From the NCBI RefSeq assembly GCF_001586165.1, contig NZ_CP014608.1, positions 4,216,001-4,280,000 of the forward strand: a stretch of DNA of 64,000 nt, read 5' to 3'. Numbering within the stretch: position 1 is the first letter of the stretch; every line of letters begins with the position of its first letter. Source of the stretch: Obesumbacterium proteus (GTDB taxonomy: Bacteria; Pseudomonadota; Gammaproteobacteria; Enterobacterales; Enterobacteriaceae). The notes beneath the pieces were generated by a model. It worked only from the letters and a program-made list of their open reading frames with translations. It was not told the DNA's origin and did not search any database. The position numbers and the translations under genes were made by a program. Of this stretch, positions 61,209 to 64,000 are shown one piece after another.

Positions 61209-64000
61209 TTAAGAATGGAATTGCGTTGCATTGGCTTTAAATGCAAATACGGCCGTTTCTGTTAATGTAACTTTTGAACCCGCTGATGCTTTCCCGTTCA
61301 CTATTATCTTAATAACAGAATTTACAGCGCCAGCATTAATTACAGCACCAGCTGCAAAAGACCATGAATCCCTGCTTCTCATAATTTTATATACGTCGTA
61401 TTTTGTTACACCGTTTATTAATATTCTGCATCTTAAAGTAATATCTCCAGAACCGGCAGTTAAATATGTAGTAACCTGCCCTGATGGCACTGAAATATAC
61501 ATAGGGTAATTCATTCCACCTGTATAAATAATCTGAGAGCTAATCTCAAAATCTCGATTATTCCCTGTTATGGATTTAGACGGAATAACTCCAGCCGCCG
61601 TAACATCACCGACTATTTTTTCAGCATAAATCGTGCCTTTAAAATACCCATCATTACCATTAATAGTTCCGGTGAATTCCCCACCTGATGCATAGATCGT
61701 TCCTCTAACGGTTACACCGCTGAATTCAGCGCTACCGTTTTTATCAATACGCCAGCCAGTCTTACCAGCAACATAATTACTCGACTGAATATAACTTCCT
61801 ATTTTTGCGTTAGTAATAGATGCATCCTGAATCATTGCGGAAACAATAAAAGTTTGCGAATCTTGAACGAAGAACGGCAACGTATACCCGTTAGTAGCCG
61901 GATTTAACACAGCGAACTGATCTGCGCTAGCTAAAATACGTGTGCTCACCGTCCCTGCCGCGTTTACTTCGGCCCCGACTGAAAGCCCAGCTGCATAATA
62001 TTTACCTTTGTACGTGATCCCGGTACCAATACTATATACAGCGCTCCCCACACCATTCTGATCAAAAATAGTCTGGCCGCGCAGCTGGATTGCTGCCGTA
62101 TTTTCTCCAACGGTAGAAGTTAAGCCGGTAACTTGGGTTGATATAGCTTCAATATCTGTCGCTACCGTTTCTCGTAACGTGGTTAAATCAGCCTCCGTCT
62201 GGTCCGTTTTACTGTTTAGCTTATCAACCGCCGTCGCTCGCGCTTCCGACTCCGTAGCAATGACCTGACGGGTTTCCGTTATTTCCGCTTTACGGTCGCC
62301 GTTCTGTACCATCCAGCGGCGCACATCGGCATCATTTGCCAGCGCATTCTGTATTGCAGCATCGGCTGCAGATTGAAGCTGAGCATTCGAATCGACTAGG
62401 TTTTTGTCGATCTCTTTGAATGCATCTGACTCCTCAATGCCTTTTTTAACTTCATCAGCAATCCAATCAACATCCGTGCTGGACTCCCCTAAAACCCACT
62501 CAATCCAGTCACCCTGATTCCCCGTCTTATCTACCAATCGAGCGCGATAGAAGAAAGACTGTCCTGCTTTCAGGCCCATCTGCTGAAAGCTGCGCTGAGG
62601 ATACGGAATATCAGATAGAAGCATGGCTCCGTCTTCAGTGTTTTTATCGTTGTACTGAATCTCAGTTTTAAGCGTATCTTCCGCCCCATCGGGAAAATTC
62701 CAAGAAAGCTGTATGCCAAAAACTAGCGGATCAGCTTTGAACCCGACAGGCAACGGTGGTTTTCCTTCTTTCCCATTAAGCTGCGTCTCGAGTGATGTGG
62801 CCCATGCGGATGATATATCACTGGCATTGATCGCCCGAACACGCACCAGGTACCGCCCAGCGTAAATGCCCGCAACATCAAAACTAGTAACTGAAGAACG
62901 CGGCATGCTGATCCAGTTGCCATTGTCCTTGCGCCATTCCGCTTCATAAGCAACGGCGTTAGCCGTGGCATCCCAGCTAGCATGCAGCGTGGTTATTGCA
63001 ATACCTTGATTAATAACTGAATGGCTAGTGATTTGAATGTTAGCCGGCGGTGCCTGAACACCAGGCGGGATAACCGTGATCGGCCGCTCGTCTATTTTTG
63101 CGCCAGTATCGATGCGCGCATATTTGTCTGGATCATGCTCAATGCATGAGATATTGAAAGTATTGTCGTTGTTATCTTCAATGCTGATAACTCGATAAAG
63201 CTGAATAGCTAGATCATCAGCTTCTATACCCCATATAGCTTCTGGCTCTGGCGTTTCAGTGTAAGCGATTGAGACTGTTACAACGGCGTCATTTATTGCG
63301 GTTATCGTGCGCGCCTGCAATGAGCCTGAAGGCAAGTTGATTTGCAGGCGGTCACCGGCTTTGGCATCCGGTTTGCGGTCTAGCTTTATATTTCGGCCAT
63401 TTACCGAAGAAATACGCCCGCTATAGACGCGCCCCGAGCGGCGCTGATCCGGCAGTCCAATAATATAGCCAGGCATCGGCAGTTGGCCTTCTAAGCCCGT
63501 GGTGAAGCTGGCGGCACCGTCCTTGCTATTGGTTAGAATGGCCCATAATCCACTGCGCCTTGCTTCGCTTTGACGCGTACAACCAATGGCCGATAGTTCA
63601 ATCTGATTAACGCTATAGCGCCGCATTAATGCCATATCTGAAACAGCTTCGATTTCATCTTGATAATTCGTTACCGGATTTGACCAGCTAATAAGCGCCT
63701 GGGTAACGCGATTGCGTTGGCTACCGCCTACATAATTAATTTTTCCCACAATATTTGCATGGGTAAAGTTGCGGAATACATCGCGCGGCATATCGGCAAT
63801 AACTGAAAGCTGATTATTCATCCATGAAGTCATGCCACGGAAAATGCCGGCCACGTCGCGCAACACGGTAAATGCGTCAGCTTGCGATTGAATATAAACA
63901 TCGCACATATGACGCGGCTCCACACCATCGCCGCCTCGGCCATCCGGTACCATCTGATCGCAATATTGCGCGATGCGGTAGAGTTCCCACTTATCAACTT
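61209..64000 (-). CDS. Phage host specificity protein J (5' end outside window)
   Basis: The tip attachment protein of a lambdoid siphophage tail. The visible 929 codons include WELYRIAQYCDQMVPDGRGG at the window edge, CDVYIQSQADAFTVLRDVAGIFRGM, fibronectin type III-like repeats (about 400-600 of the visible part) and a coiled-coil section (KAEITETRQVIATESEARATA). A C-terminal domain with KIGSYIQSSNYVAGKTGWRIDKNGSAEFSGVTVRGTIYASGGEF precedes the receptor-binding end. The frame continues past the window edge, so the real start lies further right. It is upstream of the tail fibre in the leftward late operon. Confidence 0.95.
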   Translation of the reverse strand, partial: VDKWELYRIAQYCDQMVPDGRGGDGVEPRHMCDVYIQSQADAFTVLRDVAGIFRGMTSWMNNQLSVIADMPRDVFRNFTHANIVGKINYVGGSQRNRVTQALISWSNPVTNYQDEIEAVSDMALMRRYSVNQIELSAIGCTRQSEARRSGLWAILTNSKDGAASFTTGLEGQLPMPGYIIGLPDQRRSGRVYSGRISSVNGRNIKLDRKPDAKAGDRLQINLPSGSLQARTITAINDAVVTVSIAYTETPEPEAIWGIEADDLAIQLYRVISIEDNNDNTFNISCIEHDPDKYARIDTGAKIDERPITVIPPGVQAPPANIQITSHSVINQGIAITTLHASWDATANAVAYEAEWRKDNGNWISMPRSSVTSFDVAGIYAGRYLVRVRAINASDISSAWATSLETQLNGKEGKPPLPVGFKADPLVFGIQLSWNFPDGAEDTLKTEIQYNDKNTEDGAMLLSDIPYPQRSFQQMGLKAGQSFFYRARLVDKTGNQGDWIEWVLGESSTDVDWIADEVKKGIEESDAFKEIDKNLVDSNAQLQSAADAAIQNALANDADVRRWMVQNGDRKAEITETRQVIATESEARATAVDKLNSKTDQTEADLTTLRETVATDIEAISTQVTGLTSTVGENTAAIQLRGQTIFDQNGVGSAVYSIGTGITYKGKYYAAGLSVGAEVNAAGTVSTRILASADQFAVLNPATNGYTLPFFVQDSQTFIVSAMIQDASITNAKIGSYIQSSNYVAGKTGWRIDKNGSAEFSGVTVRGTIYASGGEFTGTINGNDGYFKGTIYAEKIVGDVTAAGVIPSKSITGNNRDFEISSQIIYTGGMNYPMYISVPSGQVTTYLTAGSGDITLRCRILINGVTKYDVYKIMRSRDSWSFAAGAVINAGAVNSVIKIIVNGKASAGSKVTLTETAVFAFKANATQFHS

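Noticed and set aside
1..64000. CRISPR arrays, tRNA or rRNA genes, insertion sequences
   Set aside because: No regularly spaced repeats, cloverleaf-like sequences, rRNA segments or transposase genes were found in the window.

Overview
The window is chromosomal DNA of an Enterobacterales bacterium. Housekeeping gene order follows the E. coli 9-10 min region (yajG-ampG, cyoABCDE, yajR, yajQ, panE-yajL, thiI, xseB-ispA-dxs, pgpA-thiL, nusB-ribH-ribD-nrdR, yajI, secF-secD-yajC-tgt). Protein similarity to E. coli is high but clearly not Escherichia. The moderate GC content, an ERIC-type repeat, and the absence of yajO, yajD and tsx suggest a relative in the Hafnia/Serratia/Yersinia part of the order. 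The genus is an inference (Hafnia-like is my best guess).

Layout. 1-16.4 kb is conserved backbone: the muropeptide permease AmpG, the complete cytochrome bo3 operon with a good sigma-70 promoter, the MFS protein YajR, YajQ, PanE/YajL, ThiI, and the XseB-IspA-Dxs isoprenoid operon. Three intergenic repeats or structured elements lie here (about 9.0, 11.4 and 14.4 kb).

16.4-48.5 kb is a complete type VI secretion (T6SS) island placed where E. coli has yajO, between dxs and pgpA. All genes point left. From the promoter end the order is tssB, tssC, tssE, tssF, tssG, tagH, tssJ, tssK, tssL, clpV, vasH, tagO/vasI, tssA, tssM, vasL, a small exported protein, vgrG, PAAR, a DUF4123 adaptor, a lipase-like effector, two tandem Tli4-like immunity lipoproteins, a triple-RidA protein and hcp. 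This is essentially the Vibrio cholerae VAS order, including a small gene at the VCA0122 position. Unusual points are: VasH lacks the GAFTGA loop and has a damaged Walker B; the lipase-like effector has Gly where the nucleophile elbow should carry Ser; the immunity gene is duplicated and a scrap of the effector 3' end lies between the copies; and a protein of three fused RidA domains sits beside hcp.

48.5-58.2 kb is backbone again: PgpA, ThiL, NusB, RibH, RibD, NrdR, YajI and the SecF/SecD/YajC/Tgt group.

58.4-64 kb is the tail end of a lambdoid prophage inserted next to tgt, where queA is expected. Its late genes run toward tgt and comprise a gpJ-like host specificity protein (running off the window), a tail fibre, a LuxR-type regulator and a LexA-controlled gene. 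That last gene encodes a UmuD'-like protein that begins exactly at the residue where RecA-stimulated cleavage would create UmuD', and it has lost the Ser/Lys dyad. The rest of the prophage lies to the right of the window.
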